A stretch of DNA of 64,000 nucleotides from Terana coerulea (GCA_024811115.1 JAKOGH010001043.1:434001-498000); one strand, 5' to 3'; shown: positions 1-11,434, counted from the stretch's first letter. Numbers and translations: made by a program. Notes: generated from the sequence alone by a model not told the origin.

Positions 1-1327
1 GATCTTGTCCTCGTCCAGAGCTTCCTCCCAGTCAACAGTGTACGGGCTTTCGAAACCAGATTCGGCGAGATATGAGACTGCGCCTCGTAGGAAGCGTATC
101 GCATTGCAAGGGAACAGGTAGTACAAGTACGCAAAATACTGTTGTTGCGGAGGTGCAGTCGACAATGCGCCAATGAAGGTCTGGTCTAATCGTGTCCACT
201 CCAGTTCAGGGCGGATGGACAACCGATTGTTGCTGACCGGGTTTGGTGTGTCCCTCTGGTCTTCGACTACCGGCTCTATCAACGTGGTTGGATCGCGCCC
301 TCGTGTGGCTTCGAACGCAAGATCAGGCAAGGTATAGTATGGCCTCGTTTCCCAACAAATAATCCGCGAAAGCACAACGAGCAGGGAAGGTAAAAGCCGC
401 TTCAGGTCTTCACATGCCTTCACTGCGAAGATGGGCAACAGTTTTGTGAGGACGGTGATACCGACTGTGCATTCTGAAGCTGAGTTGTCGAAGATAAGGC
501 AGTAAATGAGGCTTTGCATGAGTTGATGTGCGGCGAGTACAGCGGCGTGCGCCGGGAAGCTGGGCTGGGAAGTATAGGCATTGAGGAGGACAAGCAGCTG
601 AAGCCGAGACGAGGGCGACGAAAAGCAGTAACAGAATTCGTCCAACAGGTCCTATGCGGGAAGACATGCATTTAGCGTGCGTTCGTACCAGGCAGCGCCG
701 GAACAGAAAGACCAGACCCACTTGCGGTCGTTGCAAGCCAATCCTAACCAGCACATCTTCCAAATTCGCTTTCCAGCAGGCTGTTTTCTCCCTGGACGCA
801 TCATCCAGGTCCGCCCATTCCAGCACATCGTCACCGGAGCTCTCGTTATAAGCGTCCAGTAAATAAAGATCCATGAGTCGTCGCCGGAAGCCTTTGACCT
901 TCTCTGTCTTCTTAACTAGGTCCGGGTCAGATGATGCCGCGTCTTTGATTCGATGGATTGGGTCAAGAGCTGCGACGATGAGCTCCTTCGCGTGGTTCAC
1001 GGCCTCCACTGGAAGCTTTGGCTCGCGCAGAGCAGGGCGTAGGACGATATCGAACCATATTGAGATGATGGAGGAGGGGGGAAGTATGGGTTTCAAGTGA
1101 GATAAGATGGAGAGGAAAAGCTTGACTTGCGGGAAAACGGTGCTGTCCACGCATTCACGGTGTATGACTTGCAACTCTTCCTCGAGCTGGGCGAGCTCGG
1201 AGTGATCTCCCGTTCCGCTTACTTCTGAAACAAAGCTATCGAGTATCTGCAGCAGGTTTGAGAGTGAAGGTGCATCTGCAGACTCGGTGAGAATGAGACG
1301 AAGTTGTCGAGGGATGTCGGCAGCCAT
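1..1327 (-). CDS. TSC1: Tsc1 / hamartin, N-terminal part (cut at window edge)
   Basis: Hamartin is the scaffold of the TSC1-TSC2 complex that restrains Rheb and TORC1. The reading frame starts at the ATG at 1327 (MAADIPRQLRL) and runs through exon 1 (1327-722) and, after a 70-nt intron (652-721), into exon 2 (651 to the left edge), about 419 residues in all. The exon 2 block YFAYLYYLFPCNAIRFLRG matches the most conserved hamartin segment (YGMYPCNFVSFLR in the human protein) in an otherwise helical N-terminal region. The C-terminal coiled coil would lie beyond the window. A longer open frame upstream of 1327 (to 1453) looks like 5' leader rather than protein. Family call rests on this motif and overall helical Leu-rich pattern. 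Confidence 0.8.
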
Positions 1328-1922
1328 TCGGTGTGAGCGGAGGAGGCAAGGACACCAGGAACGAAGCTTGTGATGAATCCCTAGACGCCGGACGGAACAG
1401 CCGACTCCTCGGTTTGGCAACTCCCCAATAACGGTGGTCATGATCCAAGTCAACAGTACGATATGTAATGCGAAAGACTGTATGAGAGCAGAAACTGTAT
1501 GTTCCTTCGTGTAACCCTCTTTTGCTCCCCACTCCGACTCATTCCTCCTCCGAACAGGCTGACTTTATGTCGCGTTACCCATCGACAGTCGTCACGTCGA
1601 ACGTCCGACGCATATACATGCGGTACGCAACACAGTGCGTATGTTTGCCTTACGCTTAGTGCAGACTGAGCCAGCCAGTAGCATGATTTGCAGGTGCGTG
1701 ACACTGCTGTCTGAAGTATGTGACGGCTGAATTCGTCCATTTCGGGCTTGCCAGCTTCGATCGGTGGGCCGCTTCGAATCCAACATGCTATATATTTCGA
1801 ACTTGGTTCCCCGTCCCCTCTCTCTCATACCACGACATTCTCTCTCGACCAAATCTCCCAGATATAGGCTCCACTACCTCTGCGCTCATCTTCACATACC
1901 GTAACACCCTATAATCGCCACT
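1328..1922. promoter_or_regulatory. Divergent intergenic region Tsc1 / orphan gene
   Basis: About 600 bp separate the Tsc1 start from the next gene on the plus strand. A TATA-like run (tatatattt) lies near 1788-1797, about 130 bp before the plus-strand ATG. A pyrimidine-rich tract follows near 1816-1850, as is common around fungal transcription starts. No gene is seen here. Confidence 0.4.
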
Positions 1923-3892
1923 ATGTTCACTGCTGCTAGTTATAATGTCTCCTCGGTTGGGCTGGGCCTGACCACAGCTTCCAACATCGCTCGTCAAGTT
2001 CAAGTTCTCGGCAGCGGGCGTGTTTCCTACTTCTGTCCAGGCTGGTTCGACTTGGCGGAGGCTGAGGCTCGTAGGGTCTATCTGGTCAGCTTGCTTCGTA
2101 TACGTGCATATCGTCCTGCGGTCAGGGTGAGCGTGTTGTTTCTACCCCATTAGTTTCTTACTCAACTTTCATTCTGTAGCCTCTCCCTCCATTTCTGCCG
2201 GAAGAACTTGAACTTTCCGGTGCCATGGTCGATGTTGATTTCGTTGGCAGCCCGTCTCTCCCAGAGGTCGAGGTAAGCGTGTCGTTGCCAACCTCGATGT
2301 CCTCGGCTTATCATAACCTGCGTCCTCAGATTGTTTCGTCGTCACACGGGGGATTATCTAGCGTTACTTGCGAGATCAATACTTCTCTGAAGGCTGTCGA
2401 CTCCGTCGGCAGTGATGCCGCGTACACCCTCGGGCCCGTCAACGTCGAGTCCTCCCCCGTAGTTCCCTCTCCGTTGGCCGATGTTGATACGAGCGTCGAG
2501 GAGTTTAGCCACCTCAGTGCTCTTGTGGCTTGCGTCGACAATGTTCAACCGACCGCCTATCACAAGGTCGACATCCCCGATCGCTCTGTCAACAACGAGC
2601 ATGGCGTCGTTCTTTCCTCGGCTATTATTGGCTCAACCTCTGCAGAAACTGTCCCCGAAGCTCCAGAGGTTGTCAAACATGTCACTGAGGTTGTCAACGT
2701 TGTATCGGCCTGCAGGGACGTCGAACCACCAGTCGTCGCCGACACTACCGAGGCTTCCTCGGAGTTTCAGCCGTTTAGGTCTAACGAGGCTTCTATCGTG
2801 GGAGACACTGCTTACTATGCGAGCATGGTCAACCAATGCCCTTACCTTCCTTTGATAAGGGTAAGCACGACGTGGATGATTTCGCATGCCCGTCTCATCA
2901 TCCACATCTGCAGGGTCCTGATACTCCTTTGGTCTTTGCTGCACCTGTTGAAGGTATGCCCCTATGTCAATCTTTCCTTGTACTCTTGCCTAATATGTGC
3001 GCTGGACACAGTGGCTTCTGCTAGCGTTAATGATAGTTGCGACACTCAGAGGCCGGCCGCGAATGTTCAGGTGCCTCCTGCCATGGTGGATCCTGTTCCT
3101 GAGGACGACTCTGGTTACGAAAGTGGAGATTCTTCGCTCCGCTCTGAGACTTCTGACTTTGAGGTTGGGACATCGTCGCCTCAGCAAACCAGCATCTCCG
3201 ATACCCTCGCCGGCCGTGTTCTCCGTCACGATGCGCCCATCTTTTCACCACGTCGTGACCCCACACCTCCTACCCCTTTGGCCAAGTCGCCTGAATTTCC
3301 CCTCTTGGTTCAGCGGTTTCAATCTGCGGCGCTCACCATTCGCTCCTCGGTCGACGGTGTACCCATCTCTCTGCCTCCCCGTACATCTTCGCCATCTAGT
3401 GTCTCAGATGCGGAGGTTGACCCTCCTCTGGTGGTTCGCCGATCCGTGTCGGCTGCACTGTCAATTCGCCCTCCACATACGGCTACCGCTTTAATTGTCC
3501 GCACGCCGAGCTCCAATGTTCCTCGCACCTCAGAGGTCGCTACCGCTACTGGCCGTCCTCTACGGGCGGACGTCTCAGCCTTCGTACCTCGTGTCACGCC
3601 GCCGTCTTCCACTGGGCCGTTCGCTCTTCAAAACCGTTCACCATCACTCCGTCCTGTCGCACACGAGTTCGTTTCACGTATCCGCGACCAGCCCACACGA
3701 CCCGTGCCTCCATCTTCTTCGCACCTCAAGCCTTCGATTGAAGAGAGGTCTCCTTGGTTCATCCCGCGTGCCGAATTGCCCTCGCCCTCCGTTCGTCTCA
3801 GTGCACCTCCTCCGCGCGTACGCTCCAAATGCCGCAAGGACAAGAAGCCTGCCCCAGCTATCCCTGCGCCCCGGGACTCCAGTTCACATTAG
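1923..3892 (+). CDS. Orphan Ser/Pro-rich protein, function unknown
   Basis: Not recognised. The model has five exons: 1923-2126, 2180-2272, 2330-2860, 2914-2953, 3012-3892. All four introns are 53-58 nt with good GT...AG signals, and the sum is 582 codons plus stop. The first 70 residues are compositionally ordinary. The rest is rich in Ser, Pro, Val and acidic residues and is probably disordered. The C-terminal third repeats two motifs: LVxRxxSAALxIR occurs twice (about 3307-3350 and 3430-3470), and a short F-x-P-R motif flanked by Pro/Ser recurs (APIFSPR, SAFVPR, SPWFIPR). The tail is basic (RSKCRKDKKP). There is no signal peptide or membrane segment. The gene is followed directly by the hairpin-repeat region, which may be its 3' UTR. 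Confidence 0.55.
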
Positions 3893-3939
3893 ATTGACGG
3901 CCTGTTGATGACCCATATCATCCTCAGCCAACTCTACCA

Positions 3940-4234
3940 ACCGACGACCTCCGAGTCGGTTTTCCACCCATGCGAGCCGGACTCGCAAATATAAGCACAC
4001 GCGGGCATCGTGTGCCTCCGGTTTTTACTTATCGGCCTCGACGACGACATTTTCGTTTCACCGACGACCTCCGAATCGGTTTCTTTCTGCCTTGAGCAGC
4101 CCGTTCTCCACGCCGACAACCTCCGAGTCGGCTCTTCCACCAACTGCGAGCTGCGCTTCAGTTGTCCCGCTGTTCGTTTCGTCGTCATCGCCGTCGCTGT
4201 CGCATCCTCTCATACCGATGACCTCCGAGTCGGT
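3940..4234 (+). repeat. Hairpin repeat family A, four copies
   Basis: Four 21-nt copies of the pattern stem-GACCTCCGA-stem lie at 3940-3960, 4060-4080, 4112-4132 and 4214-4234. The arms are ACCGAC/GTCGGT. In the third copy the outer pair changes A-T to G-C on both sides. In the fourth the inner pair becomes a T-G wobble. The second copy has one inner mismatch. Spacing is irregular (120, 52 and 102 nt). The copies sit 48-340 nt downstream of the orphan gene stop on the same strand. Confidence 0.75.
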
Positions 4235-4660
4235 GTGCTCTGGATGCAAGCTCATTATCTGCATCGGTTCGTTGGCTTATGAGTTCCTCGGCCCCACCTC
4301 TTCATATATGCTAGTAGTCTGTGACTCTACGCATGCCAGCTACTCTCTGGAAACAGTCTGGGACTGTTGAAGTTACTTGGCCCCGCATATCTGGTCTACG
4401 CTCCCTCGGACCGGGCATTCTACGACGCTGGGCGTCATCGAAGTTACTGCAGGACATCAACCTCCCTCTCTGCTGGCCAGATCACCTCCCATGGTGTAGA
4501 TCGCCCTCTCGCTGCCGGCTGTCTTTTCGCTATCGCTATTACTCAAGCTATTGCCGTTACTCTATTACTATACGCTGTCGCCAGCACGCAAGTACTGGTA
4601 CGTCCTCTCGTGATTTTCGACCCATCCTGTGCTTACACGCGTGCTCCCTCAGTTAATCCT

Positions 4661-4929
4661 CCAGACCTCCAATTGGTTTGCGCTCACTGTCGGCTTCGAC
4701 CCCTCCGGACCTCTCACTGGTTCGCGCTCAATGGTGGATCTTTCGACCACCGACCCCGTCATCGCAGACGGGTTACCTCCAGACCTCCCATTGGTCTGCG
4801 CTCAATGCCGATAACTCTTGTCGGCGACTCTTCCGAACCTCCCACTGGTTTGCGTCTAATGTTTGACCACCGGCCCTGCCCTGGAAGGCGGATATATCTC
4901 CAGGTCTCTTACACGACCTGTGCTCAATG
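4661..4929 (+). repeat. Hairpin repeat family B, five copies with covarying stems
   Basis: Five copies start at 4661, 4705, 4779, 4833 and 4900. Each is a 6-bp stem, a 7-8 nt loop and usually a trailing CGCTCAATG-like tail. The stems are CAGACC/GGTTTG, CGGACC/GGTTCG, CAGACC/GGTCTG, CGAACC/GGTTTG and CAGGTC/GACCTG. All six pairs are preserved in every copy by Watson-Crick or G-U pairing despite changes at four of the six positions. The spacings (44, 74, 54, 67 nt) are not multiples of three, so a conserved protein does not explain them. The loop core (ACCTCC) is shared with family A. A degenerate further copy may lie at 4482-4505. Confidence 0.75.
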
Positions 4930-5264
4930 ACAGCGTGTTGCTGCCATCGAACCTAGTGATCTCTTTGTTTTGCGCTGCTGTATTCATCTACCACACTGTC
5001 CTATGTGCGATATATCAATGCCATCTTACTGTTGACATTCATTGTTAATCAGGCCAGCTGAGAATCATGTGTACGCTGCGATGACAAGCCAAAGAAATAC
5101 ACATCTGTTGACCATGTGCCTCAAGAACCACACTCAACATATCCGGCTCTGCATAGTGTAGTGGACACAAGACGAGGCTGTTGACAAAAAGGTGCAACGA
5201 TACAATGTTCCGCTATATGATACATATTCCTCGAGGTGTTCGTACACATATGTCTGGGTTACAT

Positions 5265-6117
5265 TCAAAACTTTACCGGTTGCTCGTTATCGTCGAACCC
5301 AGGAGACTTCCCCGTCTTCTCCCAAGAGTCAGAGTCGGGATGCTTCCCATATGCGGGTAGATAGCCTGCACGCAGCGTGCGCTTGCTCTGGGTGTCCATG
5401 CCTAAAGCCTCATCCCTCTTCTTCACGATGTCTTCGGGTGGGCCGTTCTCGTCAGAGGTATAGGACATCATCAGACTGGGTGGACCCAAGGGAAGATCCG
5501 GGTGAATATCGTACGCCCATGTGTGGATGGTCTTGCCGTACGTGCGCTGCAGTTCAAGCATTGCGGGTTGCTCGGCAAGGTCGGTCGCAGCCTGGGGAAC
5601 AGCACCCTTGACTTGGAGTTGCAGTAGACCACTCTCCACCTGTCGACAATAAGGAAAGATGGAGATGAACGATACTGAAAATAATGACCTCGTATTTGTG
5701 AGAATGCCAATACTTCTTCTCTTCGGGAGGCAAACTGTCGAATACCTGCCATAACGTGTCATAACGTGTAAGTCCGGCTACATCGAAGGTAAATAAAGCA
5801 CCGCGTACCTTTTCCGTGACGATGTATTCAATGCCAATCAATCTGGCATTTTTCTCCCCCGAATCATAGATAATGCACTGATGGAAATCCGCAGAGCGGT
5901 GGGTGCAGAAGTGGTGCGCCTCTACATGACGCTTACGGTCCGTTCTGAGAGGTTTGTCAGCGATGCACTCAACTAAAGTAGTGCCGGCTTGCGAGTAGCA
6001 GTGGAAGGCGCATATATGTTGGTGTATCTGGTTAATTGGCTCGAAGCTCATCATCGCTGTCCCGGAGGCATGGTAAGCAGAGGTGTGATAAGTCGCCCGC
6101 TTGCTGTCCACATCCAT
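5265..6117 (-). CDS. DUF1264 / oil-body-associated protein (OBAP) family
   Basis: Four exons: 6117-5993, 5944-5809, 5745-5689, 5639-5265, giving 230 residues. The family core is plain: [16 protein letters not shown], then VEAHHFCTH, then [22 protein letters not shown], then [13 protein letters not shown], ending in a [12 protein letters not shown] block. The conserved His and Cys residues of the family are present. In plants such proteins associate with lipid bodies, but the fungal role is not established. The first intron (5945-5992) uses a GC donor: only this splice restores the family block between HCY and VEAHH. The third intron (5640-5688) begins GTCATT, a weak donor. Confidence 0.85.
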
Positions 6118-6721
6118 GGTTGCAGGTGATACTGACGAGTGTAAGAGCTAAGTGGTGTAGAGAGTATTGGCGAGCAGCTTTTATAGTCATCCATTGAATG
6201 CAGCGTAGAACAAACTGGTGACGTTGTGTATTTATCGCATACGTCTTTTAGCTCCAATGTGGGTGCATGGGGGTTCACAGGTTATGCGAGGGCGAGGATA
6301 GTGCTGGCATTGACATCATTGCCACCGATACACGCAAAGTCGGGAATAGGTGTGATCCAAGAGCTGCAAACATTTACTGTGCACAGGAGAGATGAGAGAA
6401 AAGTAAGAGCTTGCAAAGTAAGAGCAAAGCCGGCAGCAGGTCAGAAGGAGGCGCCTGCAAGAGCCCGCGTCTAGGTTAGGGTTATGGGCGCTTGTGCCGC
6501 GAGATCGCTGATCGCTGTCGCCAACGTCGAGCTCGCTGTCCTGCACGCCCCTCCGCCCTTGTTCTCCCTCATAAGCCGACCGTGAGTGCTGCTGTTCGTT
6601 ATGGAGAGGTTGCGATACGCCGAGGCTCAACCCTGAGTCGCATGGCGATGGATAGTTCACGCGTCGCCCGGATGTACTCCCATGTCCCGCCCAACCGCTG
6701 ACGCGTCGACCGATCCTGCAG

Positions 6722-7404
6722 ATGTCTGCCAGCATCGAGGAAATCCATTCCGACCACTCCGACCATGAAGGTCACAACCACGAGCACGAGGAGGACCCCA
6801 CCTCCCAGGCTGCCCTCGACAAGATCCAGTCGCGCTCGGAGCGCAAGGCCAGGAAAGCCCTCATCTCCCTTGGCTTGAAGAAGGTGCCTGGCATCACCCG
6901 TGTCACTCTCAGGAGGCCAAAGAACGTGGGTCGCCAAAAGATCATGCGCGAAGCTACAAATACTCATGGACTGATGCTCGCAGGTCCTGTTCGTCATTGC
7001 GACGCCCGATGTCTACAAGTCGCAGAACAGTGACTGCTACATCGTCTTCGGTGAGGCGAAGATCGAGGATGTGAACCAATCCGCCCAGCTGTCGGCTGCA
7101 CAGCAGCTCGCTTCGAGCGGCGGCGGTGCTGGCGTGCCCAGCCTCGGCTCTTCTGGCGCAGACAACGACGATGATATTCCCGAGCTCGAGGCGGTCGAGG
7201 AGGAGGGCCCAGTAGATGAGACAGGCGTCGACCCCAAGGACATTGAACTCGTCATCCAGCAGGTCGGCTGCTCTCGTGCGAAGGCTGTTAAGGTGCTAAA
7301 GGAGAGCGGGGGCGATCTCATCAATGCCAGTGCGTCGCATTCACCTCCTCCATATATTGGATCGCTAACACGCTCCGATCACAGTCATGGCTGCGAGCGA
7401 GTAG
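6722..7404 (+). CDS. EGD2: Nascent polypeptide-associated complex subunit alpha
   Basis: NAC-alpha pairs with NAC-beta at the ribosome exit tunnel and shields nascent chains from mistargeting. Exons: 6722-6925, 6984-7329, 7385-7404, 189 residues. A His/acidic N-terminus is followed by the NAC domain ([20 protein letters not shown] then [20 protein letters not shown], about residues 38-105). A Gly/Ser/acidic linker and a C-terminal UBA domain ([20 protein letters not shown]) complete it. The last 20 nt exon encodes only IMAASE after two intron-split bases. An intron with GTGAGT donor (6582-6721) probably interrupts the 5' UTR, with its acceptor immediately before the ATG. Confidence 0.93.
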
Positions 7405-7550
7405 ATCTGGGGCCTGCGCATCTCTGTATTTCTACCTGTTGCATTATCCATCCACACGAAAAGCATCACATGGATATACCCGCACACACTCTGAACTGTG
7501 GCCTGATTCTGAGGATATGAAGAACGCAGTTTGTGTGATTGTCCAGAAAC

Positions 7551-8586
7551 CTAACTTGATTGCCAACATCTAAGTTCTACGTAGTAATTGGACCTCTCCC
7601 ATCCATCCTGAATAATCTCTATTCCCTTCCCCAGACGCTCTGTTCTAGGACCGACATGCAAGTCAATTTCTGCTGCAGCCTCAGAGACCAATTCAGTCAA
7701 TTCTCCACGAGCAAACATGTGGTAGTATCGGTTAAAGACCTGTGGAGGCCTCTCTATTTCCTGCGGCGCGGAGTCTTGTAGTGATGATTCAATAGAATCA
7801 GCGGTACGTCTTGCACCCTTCTGTTGCTTTAGTTTCTCCTGTGGTTCTCTCGAGAATACCCATGGAACGAATACATCCTGCCCTTGGTTTTTCTCTTCAT
7901 CGCTTTGTGGAATGGCTCTCCTCGAAAGCTCGTCTTGTTCTATTGCCCATACATAGATGATAACGCGTCCATGCGAGGGGGACACCGACGAAATAAGGCT
8001 CTAGAAACGGTGTTTAGCCAAGGCACAGATGCGGGGATACACGCGACGGACCTGCACGGCTGCTTTACGCCTCTCCGTAGTTGATAGGTGATGTATCGTC
8101 GCGATGGATATCGCGTAGTCCTAGGTAGGTTGAGCACAGAAAGTCCTCCGAGAAGAATGATAGTGACACGCACGAAAGCTCCCACTCGCCACGGTCTGCC
8201 GAGCACATCTCCCCACACGACCTCACGGACAATTCCACCTGCGGTACGCGCTATACCCAAAAGGTTCCTGCTCCTGTCCAGCCCGATGGTCCACACGTCT
8301 GTGGGCCGTTCAGCGGGCAAGGGCAGGTATTTCCCGTTTCCTGTGCCTGCATCAAGGCCAACCCATCCTGCCGGCAGGGATGACAGAAACTGCGAGATGA
8401 TTGGCCAAGGCTACTAGGGTTTCGAATCAGACCAGGGAGACCATGAGGGTATAGAGGGACTGAGCTCACTTTGTATCGAGTGGACGAGAAGTGCGGTGCA
8501 ATTTCGTCGTACACTGCGTGCACATGCTCCGCTTCGTAGTTGTGAGGGTCATTGTCGACGACTACCGCTGTCACCTTTGGTGCCAT
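7551..8586 (-). CDS. TRM9: tRNA (carboxymethyluridine(34)-5-O)-methyltransferase TRM9
   Basis: TRM9 methylates cm5U to mcm5U at wobble position 34 in certain tRNAs, with Trm112 as partner. Exons: 8586-8470, 8410-8174, 8120-8052, 8000-7551, all in phase, 290 residues. Key blocks are HAVYDEIAPHFSSTRYK/PWPII, the SAM-binding GLDAGTGNGKYL motif (about residues 56-67), AISIATIHHLSTTERR, RVIIYVWAIEQ, and the family C-terminus RYYHMFARGELTELV followed by a tail with NYYVELRCW. The donor at 8051 (GTCCGT) is weak but needed. The gene ends 80 bp from the ALG13 start side and is transcribed in the same direction. Confidence 0.93.
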
Positions 8587-8666
8587 ATCCCGCGAACTAT
8601 ATACGTCGCGGTGGTAGCGGGCAAAGCGAGTTAAGATTACAGGGTGGTAGTGGTACAAGTGTTGGC

Positions 8667-9304
8667 TCAGGGTCCCGGGGCGTATCCCATCTCTTCATCC
8701 AAAATTTCCCGGAAACGGCTGCCATCAAACGTCGGAAACGGAACAAGAGTCTTCGGGTCAAAGTTGCTGATTGTCTGCTGTAGGTCCCTGTTGTGAACGA
8801 CGTCAGGCAATTGCAGTACATACTCCAGACAGCCAGCTCACAGGACGTTGCAGGCTTTCACATGGCCCAGGTCGGCGAGTGTGGTCGCGAGCTCTTGCTG
8901 GTGGTCGTCGAGAAGCGTAGAGTTGGGCACGACAATCAGCGGTTTGTGCATGCGGAGGACATCAAGGATGGTGCCGGACCCTGCATGCTCTCGGTTTAGC
9001 CTAGCAGAGGGTGAGAGGCAAAGAGGTTCGCACCCGCATGGCTTATAACCAAGTCTGCTTGCTCGTACTCCTCCCTCAACGACGACTGGAACTTCCACAC
9101 CTCGACCACTCCCTCGCCCGGCAGCTCTCTCGTCCACCCTTCCCCCTTCTGCCTGAACCGACTCTTGTCGAAGTCCGAGTTGCCGCACTGCACGACTATG
9201 GTCGAATAGCCCTTGGTGCGCAGGACATCGAGTACGGCGTCGGAAAGCGTCCGCTGAACCAAGGCGTCGAAGCGAGTCGACCCGACTGTCACGAAAGCTC
9301 GCAT
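8667..9304 (-). CDS. ALG13: UDP-GlcNAc transferase subunit ALG13
   Basis: ALG13 is the catalytic half of the Alg13-Alg14 enzyme that adds the second GlcNAc to the dolichol-linked N-glycan precursor at the cytosolic ER face. Exons: 9304-9034, 8980-8842, 8787-8667, 176 residues, the expected length for the short fungal form. Visible motifs are an N-terminal [13 protein letters not shown], the nucleotide-sugar site [13 protein letters not shown] spanning the first intron, and [20 protein letters not shown]. There is no membrane segment, as expected since Alg14 provides the anchor. Confidence 0.92.
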
Positions 9305-9569
9305 TGTGTGCAGCGCAGAGGCCTCAGCGTAGGGATGGAGGCTCTGGGTCGGTGGGGTCTGGCCGCTTCATACGACCGCAAATATATAGTTTTCGCACAG
9401 CACGCGACTGGCTTGCCTCCGACACGCAGCCTGCCACTTTGACCAGCGTTCCGGACGAGGCCTAGGTCACTTGTTCCGTCGCCGTAAAATGAAATCTTGT
9501 CAGTGCACTGTGATTGAGCCAAGCAGCGCTTGTTCTCCCGCCACGACGATCGTTTCAGAGTCAGTCAGG
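9305..9569. promoter_or_regulatory. Bidirectional promoter ALG13 / P5C reductase
   Basis: A 265-bp region lies between two divergent start codons. It includes an AT-rich tatatag run near 9380. No other gene fits. Confidence 0.45.
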
Positions 9570-10722
9570 ATGGGTTACACTCTTTGTGTGCTAGGTGCGT
9601 CCGCCAACCTCACAATCCCTTTCGTATTTTGACCTTTGGGATAGGATGCGGAACCATGGGCGTCGCCGTCCTCTCGGGCGTGATCGCTAGCTTGGAATCC
9701 GCGCAGGATCCTGTGTACCCAGCACCAAAGTGGGAGTCACATACACCGGGCACTGTCACGCCCGCCCTCGGCCACTCTGAAGACCCTTCGCTGCCATCGC
9801 GGTTCATCGCGTGTGTGAGCCGCGAGGAAAGCGCGAAGCGACTGAGAGGGGTGTTTTTCTCTCTCGGTGGGCGCGGGCCCACGGTTGAGATCACCGTGAA
9901 CACAAACGTGCGGGCAGTTCAGCAGTCGAATGTAATTCTGTTGTGGTGAGAGGCCTCGTTGCTACTAGGTAATAGGCTGCCCACTAACACCATCGCAGCT
10001 GCAAGCCACAAGTCGCGCAGTCTATCATGGCGGAGCCAGGGCTCAAGGAGGCTCTCGAGGGCAAGCTGCTCATCAGCATCCTTGCCGGTGTCACGATCAA
10101 ACAGCTCACGGCGATGGTCAGCCCGGAGACGAAGGTCATCCGCGCCATGCCCAACACCCCTGCAAAATCCGCGAAGGGATGACGGTAGTCAGCAACCTTC
10201 CCGACTCCCCCGACGCGGAGCTGGACAAGGCGATCATCCTCAACATTTTCTCATCAATCGGCCGCTGTCGATTCCTCGAGGAGAAGCATTTCGACGCTTG
10301 CACGGCTCTCTCTGGCTCGGGCCCCGCGTTTGCTTGCATCTTTCTCGAGGCTATGGCAGACGGCGGTGTAATGATGGGGCTTCCCCGGGCGGAGGCCCTT
10401 GAACTGGCTGCGCAAAGTGAGCCCAACGACGCACTTTCGACATGCTGACACCTAATGACGTGGAATAGCCTTGCAAGGTGCGGCTCGTATGACCTTACAA
10501 GCCAATACACATCCCGCCCAGCTGAAGGACGCAGTCACGAGTCAGTGCGAAACATTGTGCTGTCATGAATACATCTGACGACTAACTCCCTCAGCCCCTG
10601 GTGGGTGCACCATCGCCGGCCTGCTTGCGCTGGAGGACGGACGAGTGCGATCCACCATCGCTCGTGCCATCCAGGTCGCTACTGAGCGCGCCAGCGAGCT
10701 TGGGCAGCCAGGGAAAAAGTGA
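9570..10722 (+). CDS. PRO3: Pyrroline-5-carboxylate reductase (proline synthesis), apparent 1-nt frameshift
   Basis: This enzyme catalyses the last step of proline synthesis, NAD(P)H-dependent reduction of P5C. Exons: 9570-9594, 9645-9945, 9999-10416, 10469-10540, 10595-10722. The dinucleotide-binding motif CVLGCGTMGVAVLSG is completed across intron 1. Other blocks are VILLCCKPQ, AMPNTP, ACTALSGSGPAF and PGGCTIAGLLALEDG. Between AMPNTP and the next block (IREGMTVVSNLPD) the frame jumps: one base is missing at the C or A run 10157-10167. All other exons are in phase and would give 314 residues. A sequence error is more likely than loss of a core biosynthetic enzyme. Confidence 0.9.
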
Positions 10723-11434
10723 AACGAACGTAGGAGGCAGTGCCCGCACATCGAGTATGTATTAAATATATTCGCAACAACTATTACAACATGGGAAAGC
10801 TGTCACCGTCAAATGTATTCGGCTTCTCTCACGAGGGAGAGGGCCGCGAAGGAGACGGGTGGTGCACCTTGCGAAAGATACACATATCCTTCTGGCTCGC
10901 ATAAAATGAGGACGGTCGTGTAGGAAGACAACGCCGACCAGAGTGTTGACGAGCGGTTCGAACAGTGCGGACGCGGAAGTGTACGGAGAGGAGATATATT
11001 CTGGGGAGTAATACTAGAAGACGATGTTAGTCAAGGAGATGCTGATGAAAGCGAGGGACTCACCGGATACATGGATACACGTTTGAATGAAGTGCTAAGA
11101 CGTGTCTCCAGCGTGTGAACCACTCCGTCCACGTGAGTGGTGCAAGCACCTTAACCGAAGTAAAGAAGGAGAGGCAAAATAAAGCACTGGATCAATCAGA
11201 GATTGCTTGGTCTTGCTCATAAGAATGGGCGCCGCGACGTGAGAAAGCGACGCGACACCAAAGTGAACAGAGCGTCGATAACGAAGGACACGAAAGCAGA
11301 CTTGAGGACACGGAGAAGTAGAAAACATGGATTGTCCACTAAAATACATGCGCGAACCTGGGGTAAAGCGTGTCAGACGACTTAAAAGGGAAAGGCGCTT
11401 AAGCGACTCACAGAATAATACGCGACATCCCAAA
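10723..11434. other. Convergent intergenic region, no gene seen
   Basis: About 710 bp lie between the P5C reductase stop and the RPT3 stop. A long minus-strand open frame (11095-11613) overlaps RPT3 introns and shows no family pattern, so it is not counted as a gene. The region presumably holds the two 3' UTRs. Confidence 0.5.

Noticed and set aside
3940..4929. CRISPR-like array
   Set aside because: Spacing is irregular, repeats are short and variable, and the organism is a eukaryote.
3893..4930. Protein repeats (PPDLxLV- or RTSHW-like peptides) in the hairpin region
   Set aside because: The repeats occur in different frames because their spacing is not a multiple of three, and no long frame contains more than two or three of them.
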